From Deltaproteobacteria bacterium (GTDB lineage: Bacteria > Myxococcota_A > UBA9160 > UBA4427), in contig JAJDAO010000055.1 in NCBI GenBank assembly GCA_029261835.1, forward strand, positions 144,688-208,687: a stretch of 64,000 nt of DNA, in the 5' to 3' direction. This document shows, piece after piece, positions 1 to 8,638 of this stretch. The notes below the pieces were generated by a model that was not told the origin of the DNA, did not search any database, and saw only the letters and a list, made by a program, of their open reading frames with translations. The position numbers and the translations under genes are program-made. The first letter of the stretch is position 1; every line of letters starts with the position of its first letter.

Positions 1-1193
1 GCCAGGAGCTGATCGACGCGCTACGAGCAGTGGAAAACGCCTCGACGGAACGCGGCCCACACAGTGGCTGGCTTCGCGGCCTCGGCTACCACGAGAGTGT
101 GGCGGGCCGGCTGGATCGCTGGAAGTTGGACGAGTGGGTCAGCGACCGCCCGCTGCGCATTCAGCACCGAAGCGGCGCACTCTGGATGCTCAACTCGGCG
201 GCTGTGAGGCAGCTCGGGCTGGAGCACGGCGAGCTGCCGAGCGGGGCCGAACGCGACGCGCGCGGACGTGTGACCGGCCGCCTGTTCCGACTCGACGAAT
301 GGCTGGGTGCGCGCCTGCCCGCGACCCCGCCCCCCTCCTTGAAGCACGTTGGGAGACAGTTCGCCCGCCTCGGCGTAACGGGGCTCTGTGACGCCGGTGC
401 GTGCAACAGCGAAGCCGAGCTGCGTTGCCTGATCGCCGCGGCCGAGAGCGGTGATCTGCCCCAGAAGCTGCTCGTGATGGGCAAGCCGGACCTGCCACCC
501 TCGAGCCACCCGCGCGTGACACGTGGACATGTCAAGCTCATGCTCGATGAGGATCACCTGCCGGCAATCGACGAGTTGACAGCGGTCATTCAGCGAGCGC
601 ACGCCGACGGGCGCGGCGCAGCGCTTCATTGTGTCACGCGTGCCGAGCTCGTACTGGCCGCCGTTGCGCTGTCATCAGCTGGATGCCAGCGCGACGACCG
701 CATCGAACACGCGAGCGTCGCACCGCCCGACATCGTGACGCTGCTGGCGCGGCTTCCCGTAGCTGTCGTGACACAGCCGAACTTCATCTTCGAACGCGGC
801 GATGCCTACCGCAGAGAAGTCGAGCCGCACGACCAACCGTGGCTCTACCGCTGCCGCGGCTTCCTGGCGGCGGGGCTGCCGCTGGCCGCGGGGAGCGACG
901 CCCCCTTCGGCGAGCCGGATCCGTGGGCCGCAATGCGCGCCGCTGTCGTGCGCCGCAGCGCTGCGGGCTTCGAGCTGGGCAGCCGGGAAGCGCTGACACC
1001 CGAGCAGGCGCTGGCGCTCTTCACCTCCCCTCTCTCGGCACCGGGCGGTGCGCCTGCGCGCCTGCAGCCCGGAAGCCCAGCCGACCTGTGTCTGCTCGAC
1101 CGGCCCTGGTCCGCGGCGCGAGAGGAACTCACCGCCGATGCCGTACTGACCACTCTGCGCGACGGCGAGATCATCTGGCGGCGCGACGAATAG
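1..1193 (+). CDS. Amidohydrolase (YtcJ-like), 5' end outside window
   Basis: Metal-dependent hydrolase of the amidohydrolase superfamily, YtcJ/amidohydrolase-3 branch. The family cleaves C-N or C-O bonds in small molecules; the substrate cannot be read from the sequence. The frame is open through the left edge, so the N-terminal part with the first metal-binding His pair is missing and the GTG at 30 is probably internal. Landmarks seen are ALHCVTRAEL (metal His strand), RIEHAS, and GSDAPFGEPDPW with the conserved late Asp. The protein ends in a short beta-type tail (PADLCLLDRPW) usual for the family. It stands alone here, followed by a convergent CBS gene. Family is well supported, substrate unknown. 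Confidence 0.85.
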   Translation, partial: QELIDALRAVENASTERGPHSGWLRGLGYHESVAGRLDRWKLDEWVSDRPLRIQHRSGALWMLNSAAVRQLGLEHGELPSGAERDARGRVTGRLFRLDEWLGARLPATPPPSLKHVGRQFARLGVTGLCDAGACNSEAELRCLIAAAESGDLPQKLLVMGKPDLPPSSHPRVTRGHVKLMLDEDHLPAIDELTAVIQRAHADGRGAALHCVTRAELVLAAVALSSAGCQRDDRIEHASVAPPDIVTLLARLPVAVVTQPNFIFERGDAYRREVEPHDQPWLYRCRGFLAAGLPLAAGSDAPFGEPDPWAAMRAAVVRRSAAGFELGSREALTPEQALALFTSPLSAPGGAPARLQPGSPADLCLLDRPWSAAREELTADAVLTTLRDGEIIWRRDE

Positions 1194-1235
1194 GCGGAAC
1201 ACGCGACCCGCACACCGGGGTGATGGCAGGTGCGC

Positions 1236-1700
1236 TTACTCGAGCAGGCGAACCAGATCGAAGGTCGAGATGATGCCCAGCAGCTTGTCGTTCTCGGTCA
1301 CCAACACGCGGTGCACGCGGTCCGCGCGAAAGGTCTTGGCGATTTCGGGCAGCAGCGCGCTGGGCGGAACGCTCACGATGGCGGGCGTCATGGCATCTTG
1401 CACGCAGCGCTGCTCGAGCCGGTTCTGGAACTCCACAGAGCTGCCGTGCCAGCCCAGCTCGAACAACCGGCCGTCTTCTTGAAAGTACGTCGCATCGCTG
1501 CTGACCTGTTCGTCTTCCTCCTGGATCGTTCGCAGCAGGTCACTGCTCGAGATCACGCCGAGCAGAGCACCCGTCTCGTCTACCACAGGTGCGCCGTTGA
1601 TCTCCTCTTCGACGAACAGCCGATAGACATTGATGAGTGGCGTGTTCGGTCCGACGCAGATCACCTGCTCCTGCATCAAATCCCGAGCCGTGATGGTCAT
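1236..1700 (-). CDS. Two-CBS-domain protein
   Basis: A 154-residue protein made of two CBS domains (about residues 1-65 and 97-154), which in this family pair to form a Bateman module binding adenine nucleotides. CBS1 has the GAPVVDETGALLGVIS pattern and CBS2 has RVLVTENDKLLGIIS. There is no fused enzyme or channel, so it is probably a stand-alone regulatory subunit with unknown partner. The frame is open to 1916, but I chose the ATG at 1700: it begins the domain exactly and is preceded by AGAGGAG, and the upstream translation is not protein-like. A tandem 15-bp repeat lies just upstream. It is divergent from the exporter genes. Confidence 0.85.
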   Translation of the reverse strand: MTITARDLMQEQVICVGPNTPLINVYRLFVEEEINGAPVVDETGALLGVISSSDLLRTIQEEDEQVSSDATYFQEDGRLFELGWHGSSVEFQNRLEQRCVQDAMTPAIVSVPPSALLPEIAKTFRADRVHRVLVTENDKLLGIISTFDLVRLLE

Positions 1701-1714
1701 TGCCCGCTCCTCTG

Positions 1715-1743
1715 AACCTGGATTGCCCAAACCTGGATTGCCC
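1715..1743. repeat. Tandem 14-bp direct repeat, 15-bp period
   Basis: Two exact copies of AACCTGGATTGCCC (1715-1728 and 1730-1743), one base apart, lie 15 bp ahead of the CBS gene start in the intergenic region shared with the divergent ABC exporter. A 15-bp period is not a helical turn. It may be a regulator half-site pair or a chance local duplication; the rest of the 1701-2052 interval shows nothing recognisable. Confidence 0.6.
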
Positions 1744-2052
1744 GTGAAGATCCCACTGCGACAGCGCACCTTCGCAGCCTGGGGACCGAGAACGCATTGT
1801 GCCTTGCCAGCTCGCGAGCGCAATGGCGAAGAGCCGGATCGTGCCTCTCGCAGGCTCTTGGGGCGTCCGGACAGCGGCGACGAATCCGAGTGACCAAGCG
1901 CCCCCGGAGCCGCCAACCGCTCGGCCCGCCCGGTGGCCGGGCCGTGGCGCCAACGACGACAGCCCGCCTATACTCGTGGCCCCGACACCACCTGTACAGA
2001 TCGTGACCGACTGCCGATGAGACGGCGTCATCGAAGAACCACCCGGGTGGAG

Positions 2053-3084
2053 ATGGATCTGCGCGATCGACAAAGAGCGTTCTTCAGACGAAGTTCGTGG
2101 GCGACCGTCCTCTTGGCCTGCGGCCTGGCGAGCGGCCTGCCATTGGCAAGCGGCTGCGGCGATCGTATCGACGTGGCGCCGGCAGCGGCCGCCGCCGAAG
2201 AACCCGAAGTGGAACGTCGCAGTCTGGTCGCCATGGCGCGGCTCGAGCCGTCTAGCCGGGTGGTCAACGTCAGCTCGACATCCAGCGACATCGTGCGACA
2301 GATTCTGGTGCGCGAGGGGGATGAGGTCGAGAAGGGACAGGTCCTGGTCTTGCTGGATAGCTACTCGCTGCGGGCCGCCGAACTCGAAGCCGCGCGGCTC
2401 GAGCAGGAACGAGCGGCGCTCAAGCCTCTCGAGGTCAAGGCGCAGCAGGCACGCGTGCGCGCCATCGAGGCCGAGCTCGAATACGCACGCAATGAGGTCG
2501 GCAGCCAGAAGGGACTCAGCGAGAAGGGCTTCAGTGCGGGCAAGGAGTTTCGCGATGCGCAGCTTCGGGTCAGGCAAGCTGAAGAGCAGCACAACGAAGC
2601 CAGTGCCGTGCTGAAGCAGCTCGAGGCCAACGTGAACCTGGCGGAGCGCGAGGCGAGGAACCACATCTTTCAGGCCGAAGCCCGGCTCGAGGAAACCATG
2701 ATCCGCGCGCCGCTCGACGGCCAAATCCTGAGAGTTCGCTTTACGGAGGGTGAGCGCATCGATCAACGCGCCGTCATCAGTCTCGGTGCGACACAGAGCA
2801 TGCACGCAGTAGGTGAGGTTCACGCGAACGAGATCCGATTGGTCACGCGAGGTCAAACGGCGCGCTTCACGAGCCCCGCTTTGCCGACCCCGATCGACGG
2901 AGTCGTCGAGGAGGTTGGGGCCATGATCTTCGGCAACTACATCACCGGTGAAGATCCAAGCGCGCCCAGAGGCCTGCGCGTGGTGGAGGTACGCGTGAAG
3001 CTGGCGGAGAACGAGCTGGCGCAGCGGTTGACCAACCTCGAGGGCCAGCTGCGCATTTTCCTGGAGGACAGCGCTCCCAAGTGA
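2053..3084 (+). CDS. Periplasmic membrane-fusion lipoprotein (HlyD/DevB-like)
   Basis: Adaptor subunit that links an inner-membrane ABC exporter to an outer-membrane channel. The N-terminus (about residues 1-35) is a basic, hydrophobic leader ending in LASGC, a lipobox-like site, so it is probably a lipoprotein. A split biotinyl-lipoyl hairpin follows (DIVRQILVREGDEVEKGQVL, then IRAPLDGQILRV) flanking an alpha-helical coiled coil rich in Glu, Arg and Ala, then a beta-barrel domain. The ATG at 2053 is chosen over upstream in-frame starts because GGTGGAG precedes it and the leader begins there. The stop overlaps the next gene start (GTGA), implying translational coupling. It resembles DevB of DevBCA exporters. 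Confidence 0.85.
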   Translation: MDLRDRQRAFFRRSSWATVLLACGLASGLPLASGCGDRIDVAPAAAAAEEPEVERRSLVAMARLEPSSRVVNVSSTSSDIVRQILVREGDEVEKGQVLVLLDSYSLRAAELEAARLEQERAALKPLEVKAQQARVRAIEAELEYARNEVGSQKGLSEKGFSAGKEFRDAQLRVRQAEEQHNEASAVLKQLEANVNLAEREARNHIFQAEARLEETMIRAPLDGQILRVRFTEGERIDQRAVISLGATQSMHAVGEVHANEIRLVTRGQTARFTSPALPTPIDGVVEEVGAMIFGNYITGEDPSAPRGLRVVEVRVKLAENELAQRLTNLEGQLRIFLEDSAPK

Positions 3085-4265
3085 GTGGCGCCCGCCCGCC
3101 CGAGCCCGGCCATCGGCCCCTGCAACCGGTTCGGTTCGCCCGCAGGCTCGTGGCGCATCGCAAGACGCGCACGGCCGTGGCAGCCGCCGGAATCGGCTTC
3201 GCCATCCTCGTCATCTTCATGCAGCTCGGTTTCTACGGCGCCGTGACCAATACCGCGCTCGCCATCTCGTCGCGCTTCGAAGCCGATCTCGTACTCGTCT
3301 CGCCGCGCTTCGTCCATCTGGGAGAGACCGGCACAATCCCCAGAGGACGACTCTTCCAGGCTCTCTCGCTCTCGCAGGTGAAGTCCGCCGTACCGATCTA
3401 CTTCCGCTACGCCCGCTGGCGCGACCCCGAGACGACCGAGCGCTGCCGGCTATTCGCAGTGGGCTTCCCGCTCGCCGAGGCAGCCCACGGCGCGCCGCTG
3501 CGAATCCCGGGGATCTCACAGCAGCTCGCGCGGCTGAAACCGACGAATACGCTGCTGCTCGACCGCCTCACGCAGAGCGATTGCGGTCCCACGAGCGCCG
3601 CGGGCGAGGTCGAAGTCAGGGAGCAGGCCGCGCGGGTTGTCGGCCACTTCGATCTGGGTGTTGGATTCCTGGCCGACGGCGCCCTCTTGCTGAGCGACGA
3701 CAGCTTCTCGCGGCTCTTCGCAGGCCATCCGCTCGACCAACCCCACCTGGGCCTGCTCAAGCTCGAGCCGGGCAGCGATCGACGCAGCGTCATCGAGCGC
3801 CTGGCCAAGACCCTGCCGGGCGATGTGAGGATCCTTCCCAAGGAAGAGCTCGACCGCTTGCAGACGAACCATTGGGTCAAGAACACGGCCGTGGGCAACA
3901 TCTTCGGCATGGGCAGCCTCGTCGGCTTCTTCGTGGGCGTGGTCGTGCTCTACCAGATTCTCTCCACGGATATCCGCAATGATCTCCCCCTCTACGCCAC
4001 GCTGCGGGCAATGGGCTATGCGAACCGACAGCTCTACGGCTACGTGCTCGAGCAGTCATGGATCTTCGCCGGCCTCGGCTACCTGCCCGCCCTGGGGCTC
4101 AGCTTGCTGATCTTTCCGTTCATTCATCGCGCGACCCGACTGCCGATATTCATGACACCGGGGTTGGCGAGCCTCGTGCTGGTATTGAGTATCACGATGT
4201 GCAGCCTCGCCGCACTGCTGAGCGCACAGCGGCTGCGTTCGGCCGATCCGGCGGAGCTCTTCTGA
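3081..4265 (+). CDS. ABC exporter permease 1 (DevC-like)
   Basis: Integral membrane subunit of a DevBCA-type exporter, 394 residues. It has the FtsX/MacB-like layout: one N-terminal membrane helix (about 30-52), a large periplasmic domain, and three C-terminal helices (about 275-300, 325-350, 360-385). The segment VVLYQILSTDIRNDLPLYAT and the following ATLRAMGY are the DevC-family signature at the coupling helix. The start is GTG at 3081, overlapping the fusion-protein stop by four bases. The C-terminal DPAELF is shared with the next permease, so the two are paralogues that may form a heterodimer. Confidence 0.87.
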   Translation: MSGARPPEPGHRPLQPVRFARRLVAHRKTRTAVAAAGIGFAILVIFMQLGFYGAVTNTALAISSRFEADLVLVSPRFVHLGETGTIPRGRLFQALSLSQVKSAVPIYFRYARWRDPETTERCRLFAVGFPLAEAAHGAPLRIPGISQQLARLKPTNTLLLDRLTQSDCGPTSAAGEVEVREQAARVVGHFDLGVGFLADGALLLSDDSFSRLFAGHPLDQPHLGLLKLEPGSDRRSVIERLAKTLPGDVRILPKEELDRLQTNHWVKNTAVGNIFGMGSLVGFFVGVVVLYQILSTDIRNDLPLYATLRAMGYANRQLYGYVLEQSWIFAGLGYLPALGLSLLIFPFIHRATRLPIFMTPGLASLVLVLSITMCSLAALLSAQRLRSADPAELF

Positions 4266-4267
4266 CC

Positions 4268-5404
4268 ATGCGACTGCGCACGGCACCGATCTTCTCGTTG
4301 CGTCTGCTATTGCATGAGCGCGGGCGACTGCTGGCCTCGATCGGTGGCATCAGCTTCGCGCTGCTGCTGATGCTGCTGCAGCTGGGCTTTCGCAATGCAC
4401 TGCTCGACAGCGCATTGGAGCTACTCAAGCAGCTCGATGCAGACATCATCGTCATGAGCAAGGAGAAGCGCCCCTTCCTGCAGCGAGACCGCATGCCGAA
4501 GGAGCGGCTCTACCAAGCCCTCTCGGTCGAGGGTGTGGCATCTGCACATCCGCTCTGGCTGACCCTGCTCCACTGGAAGAACCTCGAAGACGGCACGTTG
4601 CGGCCGATCCGAGTGATCGGCTTCGATCCGGACAGGCCCGTGTTCCTGATCGAAGACGTCGAGGCGGCGAGACGGCTGCTCGTACGCCGCGGAACCGCGC
4701 TGATCGACGCTCGATCCAGAAAAGCGTATGGTCGCATCGGCAAGGGCGAGGCCCAGGTCGCGCAGCGCCGCGTCGAAGTGGTCGGGACCTTCCCGCTCGG
4801 AACCGACTTCGAGGTCGACGGAAACCTGATCGTCTCCGACGAAACCTGGTTCGACCTCACGCGCAGCAACCAGCAGCTCGTCGAGATGGCCCTGCTCAAG
4901 CTGACACCCGACGCGGACCGGTCCGAGGTATTGACGCGGCTACAAAGCGTGCTGCCAACCGATGTGAGAGCGTTCTCGAAGGCACAGCTCGTGGCACGCG
5001 ACCTCGCCTACTGGAAGCACGGCACGCCGATCAGCATCATCCTGCTGGTCGGTGTCGGGCTGGGCTTCGCGGTCGGCGTCGTGATCTGTTATCAGATCCT
5101 CTACACGGACGTGCTCGACCACTTGGCGGAGTTCGCCACCCTCAAGGCAAGCGGCTACGGCGATCGGTACATTCAATGCGTCGTGATCGTCGAGGCGTGG
5201 GTACTATCGCAGTTCGGATTCTTCCCGGCCGTCGTGTTGGGCTGGGCGCTGCTCGGGCTGTTGGCCATGGTCAGCGGACTTCCGGCCGGGCTCAGCGGCG
5301 GCAACGTGCTTACGGTCGCGCTCCTCTCGGCCGGCATGTGCACGGCGGCAGGCGTCCTGGCGCTGCGCAAGGTCCGGCTGCTCGATCCAGCGGAGCTCTT
5401 CTGA
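4268..5404 (+). CDS. ABC exporter permease 2 (DevC-like)
   Basis: Second permease, 378 residues, same architecture as its upstream neighbour: N-terminal helix (LLASIGGISFALLLMLLQLG), periplasmic domain, and three C-terminal helices; the coupling region reads VVICYQILYTDVLDHLAEFA then ATLKASGY. It also ends DPAELF. The ATG at 4268 comes two bases after the previous stop, so the longer open frame from 4058 is not needed. Two different permease genes imply a heterodimeric transporter, unlike systems with a single DevC. Substrate unknown; DevBCA relatives export lipids or glycolipids across the envelope, which fits the lipid-related genes nearby only by inference. Confidence 0.85.
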   Translation: MRLRTAPIFSLRLLLHERGRLLASIGGISFALLLMLLQLGFRNALLDSALELLKQLDADIIVMSKEKRPFLQRDRMPKERLYQALSVEGVASAHPLWLTLLHWKNLEDGTLRPIRVIGFDPDRPVFLIEDVEAARRLLVRRGTALIDARSRKAYGRIGKGEAQVAQRRVEVVGTFPLGTDFEVDGNLIVSDETWFDLTRSNQQLVEMALLKLTPDADRSEVLTRLQSVLPTDVRAFSKAQLVARDLAYWKHGTPISIILLVGVGLGFAVGVVICYQILYTDVLDHLAEFATLKASGYGDRYIQCVVIVEAWVLSQFGFFPAVVLGWALLGLLAMVSGLPAGLSGGNVLTVALLSAGMCTAAGVLALRKVRLLDPAELF

Positions 5405-6133
5405 ATGTCGATCCCCCAACCGCCCAGCAGCCGAGTGCCCAACGCCCGCGGAGAGTCGGCCATACGGGTCAGCGGTCTCGATTACGCCTTCGGCACCGGG
5501 GAGGCTCGCAAGCAGGTCCTGTTCGGCATCGATCTGGAGCTCGCACCCAGGGAATTCGCGATCATGACCGGTCCTTCGGGATCCGGTAAGACGACGCTCC
5601 TTAGCCTGGTCGGCGCACTTCGGAGACCCCAGGGGGAAGGGCTCTGGGCCCTTGGTCGTGATCTGGCGGAGCTGCACGGTCGAGCGCTCGAGGCTTTCCG
5701 CACACAGCTCGGCTTCATCTTTCAGCTCCACAATCTCTTCCCGGCGCTGACGGCCTTCCAGAGCGTCCAGATGGCTGCCGATCTGCGCGACGACATCCCC
5801 GGGGACAAGGATCGGCGGATCAGCGAGCTTCTCGGCGAGCTTGGACTCGGCGAGCGCCTCCACTACAAGCCCGAGAAGCTCTCAGGCGGCCAGAGGCAGC
5901 GCGTCGCCATCGCTCGCGCTCTCGTGCACCGTCCGCTGCTGCTGCTGGCGGACGAGCCCACAGCCGCGCTGGACGCCGACAACACGCAGATCGTGCTGCA
6001 GCTCTTCCGCCGTCTGGCGCACGAAGAGGGAACCACCATCCTGATGGTGACTCAGGATGCCCGCGTCTTTGAAACAGCCGACCGCTTGATCAACCTGGTG
6101 GATGGCCGCATCGACAGCGATTCGGCGGCCTGA
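5405..6133 (+). CDS. ABC exporter ATPase (DevA-like), switch His replaced
   Basis: Nucleotide-binding subunit of the exporter, 242 residues. Walker A is GPSGSGKTT (about residue 57), Q-loop is FIFQLHNLFPALTAF, signature is LSGGQRQR, Walker B is LLLLADEPT and the D-loop AALD follows. The ATG directly abuts the permease stop. The odd point is the H-loop: where DevA/LolD relatives have THD this protein reads MVTQDARV, so the switch histidine is glutamine (codon CAG). That residue normally positions the gamma-phosphate and its loss often cripples hydrolysis in other ABC ATPases. With two different permeases but one ATPase, the dimer would carry the change at both sites. Confidence 0.88.
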   Translation: MSIPQPPSSRVPNARGESAIRVSGLDYAFGTGEARKQVLFGIDLELAPREFAIMTGPSGSGKTTLLSLVGALRRPQGEGLWALGRDLAELHGRALEAFRTQLGFIFQLHNLFPALTAFQSVQMAADLRDDIPGDKDRRISELLGELGLGERLHYKPEKLSGGQRQRVAIARALVHRPLLLLADEPTAALDADNTQIVLQLFRRLAHEEGTTILMVTQDARVFETADRLINLVDGRIDSDSAA

Positions 6134-6257
6134 CGCCGAGCTGGAGCGAGGCGACACCCCCGCGCGGAATGCCATTTGCGCTCTTTGCGGTGAGAAATGC
6201 GTCGGCTACGGTGATGGCGCCCCCCCGCTGACTCGCCGAGGCGCTCTTTCGTACCCT

Positions 6258-7805
6258 ATGACCGAACGAAGCATCCTGGCCATCGACGTTGGCACCTCCG
6301 AGGTCAAGGCAGCCCTGGTCTCCTACGCGGGCCGGGTGTTGGACTGTGCCAGGAGCCCGTGCAGCGTGATGCACCCCGAGCCCACCTGGGCCGAGCAGGA
6401 TCCGAATGGCTGGTGGCACGCTATCTGCTCCGCGACCCGCCAGCTCTGGCGGGAGACGACGCATCGCCCGGCAGACGTAACGGGCGTTGTCTTCGCGTGT
6501 CAGATGTTCGGCGTGCTGCCGGTCGACGCCGACGGCAAGCCGCTGATGAACGCCATGATCTGGCTCGACACGCGCTCGCGCGAGCAGGCGCGCGCGATCA
6601 CGGCCGGCTTCCCGAAGGTGTCGGGATACGGCCTGTGGAAGCTGATCAAGTGGCTGCGCATCACCAACGGCGCGCCCAACCTGGCCGGCCGTGACACCAT
6701 CTCGAAGTTCATCTGGCTACGCGAGGCGCGGCCGGAAGTCTGGCAGCGCACCGACAAGCTGCTCGACGTCAAGGACTACCTGCTGATGCGCTGCACCGGG
6801 CGGGCGGTCACGAGCCACGACCTGGCGAGCGGCGGCTGGCTCTACCGCACGAAGAAGGGTGAGCTCGGATGGTCGGAAGAGATCCTGAAGATGCTCGATC
6901 TCTCGACCGATCGGCTGCCGAAGGTCATCCAGTCCACCGAAGTGGCGGGCGGACTGCTCGAGGACGCGGCCGTCGATCTCGGGCTGCAGCCGGGCACGCC
7001 GGTCATCACGGGCGCCGGTGACGTGCCCTCGTGTGCGATCGGATCCGGCGCCGTTCGCGATGGCGAGATGCACCTATCGCTCGGAACCAGCTCGTGGCTG
7101 GCCGCGCACATGGACGACCGGGCGGTCAATCCCTTCGCTGCCACCGGCACGCTGTGTGCGGCCGAGCACGGCAAGTATCTACTGATCGCCACCCAAGAGA
7201 CGGCCGGTGCCTCGCTCGAGTGGCTCCGGACGAAGGTCTTCGGCGACGTGACCGACTACGAGCAGATCAACAACTGGGTCTCGGCCTCGGAGCCCGGTGC
7301 AGCCGGCGTCTTCTTCTTCCCCTGGCTGATGGGTGAGCGCGTTCCCGTGGACGACTCCTCGGTGCGGGGCGGCTTCGCCAACCTCGGGCTCGACCACGAC
7401 CGCAGCCACCTGCTGCGCGCGATCTACGAAGGCGTGGCGTACAACACTCGCTGGACGATGGGCGTCGTCGAAAAGCTGCTCGGCCACAGCGTGCCCAGCA
7501 TGCGCATCGTCGGCGGCGGCGCGCAAAGCGACGCCTGGTGCCAGATCATGGCCGACGTACACGGTCGCCCGGTGGAGCGCGTTGCCAATCCGCAGTTCTG
7601 CGGCGTCCGCGGCGCCGGCATGATCGCGCTGCGCGCGCTGGGCGAAATCGGACGCATGGAGGATATCGGACACCTCGTGCCCATCACCCACACATTCGAA
7701 CCCCGCCCCGAGCTGCGCGACCTCTACAGCGACCGCTTCGGCGAGTACCTGCGCTACTACAAACAGAACCACGCCTGGTTCCGGAGAATCAACGAGGGGC
7801 GCTGA
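6258..7805 (+). CDS. FGGY-family carbohydrate kinase (xylulokinase-like)
   Basis: Cytoplasmic sugar kinase, 515 residues, transferring phosphate from ATP to a sugar or polyol. The N-terminal phosphate-binding loop is AIDVGTSEVKAAL; the mid-protein hinge holds GAGDVPSCAIGSGAV with the catalytic Asp, then LGTSSW; the C-terminal ATP-binding part has IVGGGAQSDAWCQIMAD, the FGGY second signature. Overall it looks most like xylulose kinases, but FGGY substrates are hard to predict. The frame is open from 6102; the ATG at 6258 is chosen because the first domain starts there. It is 124 bp downstream of the ABC genes and convergent with the phosphonate operon, so no clear pathway partner is next to it. 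Confidence 0.85.
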   Translation: MTERSILAIDVGTSEVKAALVSYAGRVLDCARSPCSVMHPEPTWAEQDPNGWWHAICSATRQLWRETTHRPADVTGVVFACQMFGVLPVDADGKPLMNAMIWLDTRSREQARAITAGFPKVSGYGLWKLIKWLRITNGAPNLAGRDTISKFIWLREARPEVWQRTDKLLDVKDYLLMRCTGRAVTSHDLASGGWLYRTKKGELGWSEEILKMLDLSTDRLPKVIQSTEVAGGLLEDAAVDLGLQPGTPVITGAGDVPSCAIGSGAVRDGEMHLSLGTSSWLAAHMDDRAVNPFAATGTLCAAEHGKYLLIATQETAGASLEWLRTKVFGDVTDYEQINNWVSASEPGAAGVFFFPWLMGERVPVDDSSVRGGFANLGLDHDRSHLLRAIYEGVAYNTRWTMGVVEKLLGHSVPSMRIVGGGAQSDAWCQIMADVHGRPVERVANPQFCGVRGAGMIALRALGEIGRMEDIGHLVPITHTFEPRPELRDLYSDRFGEYLRYYKQNHAWFRRINEGR

Positions 7806-7847
7806 ATCGAAGCGCGTGACGAGATCTCGAGCGGCCCGATGCTCGGC

Positions 7848-8576
7848 TCAGCCCTTCGCGGCCTTCGAGAGCGTCAGCACCAGCGCACCGATGAAGATCA
7901 GCGTGACATGGGCCGCGACACCGATCAACACCCAGTCCAGCACGCCGAGTGCGCCGCCGAGCGCAATGGCGAAGATATAGATGTGTTCGAGGCCCACCAC
8001 GGCGATCAGCAGCTTGTCCGTCAGGCTCAGCCGGTCGGGGATCTCCTTGCGAAAGTAGGTCTGGTCCGAGAACTCCAGCGCGAAGCTGTCGCGGGTCTGC
8101 CGATTGAGCAGGACGAGGATGGGCAGGACCAACGAGAACTCCAGCGCCCGATCCCCCAGCACGCCGCCACCACTGTGCTCGACCAATAGCCCGAGCGAGA
8201 TGAAGAGCAGCGTCCAGAAGAAGCGGTCGATCACGCCATCCAGCAGACCGCCGAAACGACTGCTGCACCCAGCCGTGCGCGCCATATTGCCATCGACGCA
8301 GTCCAGAACGTGAAAGGCGAAGCCGAGACCCGCCACCGCCAGGTAGGCGTGCGACCCACCCTGCCAGGCGATGGCCAGCATCAGCAGAGCCAGCACCCCG
8401 GAGCTGAGGGTGACGAAGAGGACGGGGACACGCAGCCGCAGCAGCAGCGGCGTCGCATAGAAGGAGAGCGGGCGATAGAGCAGATAGACGGGCAGGTCCG
8501 CCTCCAGCTCGGCCCACGCCTTCTCCGCTGAGTAGGAGTGGCGGACATCCTCGAGCGTGTAGCGCCTGTCATCCAA
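7848..8576 (-). CDS. CDP-alcohol phosphotransferase 1, end of phosphonate operon
   Basis: Integral membrane enzyme of the CDP-alcohol phosphatidyltransferase superfamily, 242 residues. It has the complete signature D92-x2-D95-G96-x2-A99-R100-x8-G109-x3-D113-x3-D117, and about six membrane helices. The family moves a phospho-head group from a CDP/CMP-activated donor to an alcohol acceptor, or the reverse. In this operon the natural donor would be CMP-aminoethylphosphonate and the acceptor a diacylglycerol, polyol or glycan, giving a phosphonolipid or equivalent; this role is inferred. The start is TTG at 8576 with a poor ribosome site; an ATG close by is out of frame. It lies 62 bp after the CdsA-like gene. 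A second member is at 17020-17646. Confidence 0.85.
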   Translation of the reverse strand: MDDRRYTLEDVRHSYSAEKAWAELEADLPVYLLYRPLSFYATPLLLRLRVPVLFVTLSSGVLALLMLAIAWQGGSHAYLAVAGLGFAFHVLDCVDGNMARTAGCSSRFGGLLDGVIDRFFWTLLFISLGLLVEHSGGGVLGDRALEFSLVLPILVLLNRQTRDSFALEFSDQTYFRKEIPDRLSLTDKLLIAVVGLEHIYIFAIALGGALGVLDWVLIGVAAHVTLIFIGALVLTLSKAAKG

Positions 8577-8638
8577 TCCGGCGATGGGTCGACCCCCCGT
8601 CCGACCGCGGCACGCGCGTGCGGCGTGGCGATGTGCGC

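Noticed and set aside
4056..4286. Small minus-strand frame at the permease junction
   Set aside because: Antisense to two coupled membrane-protein genes; no ribosome site or known motif.
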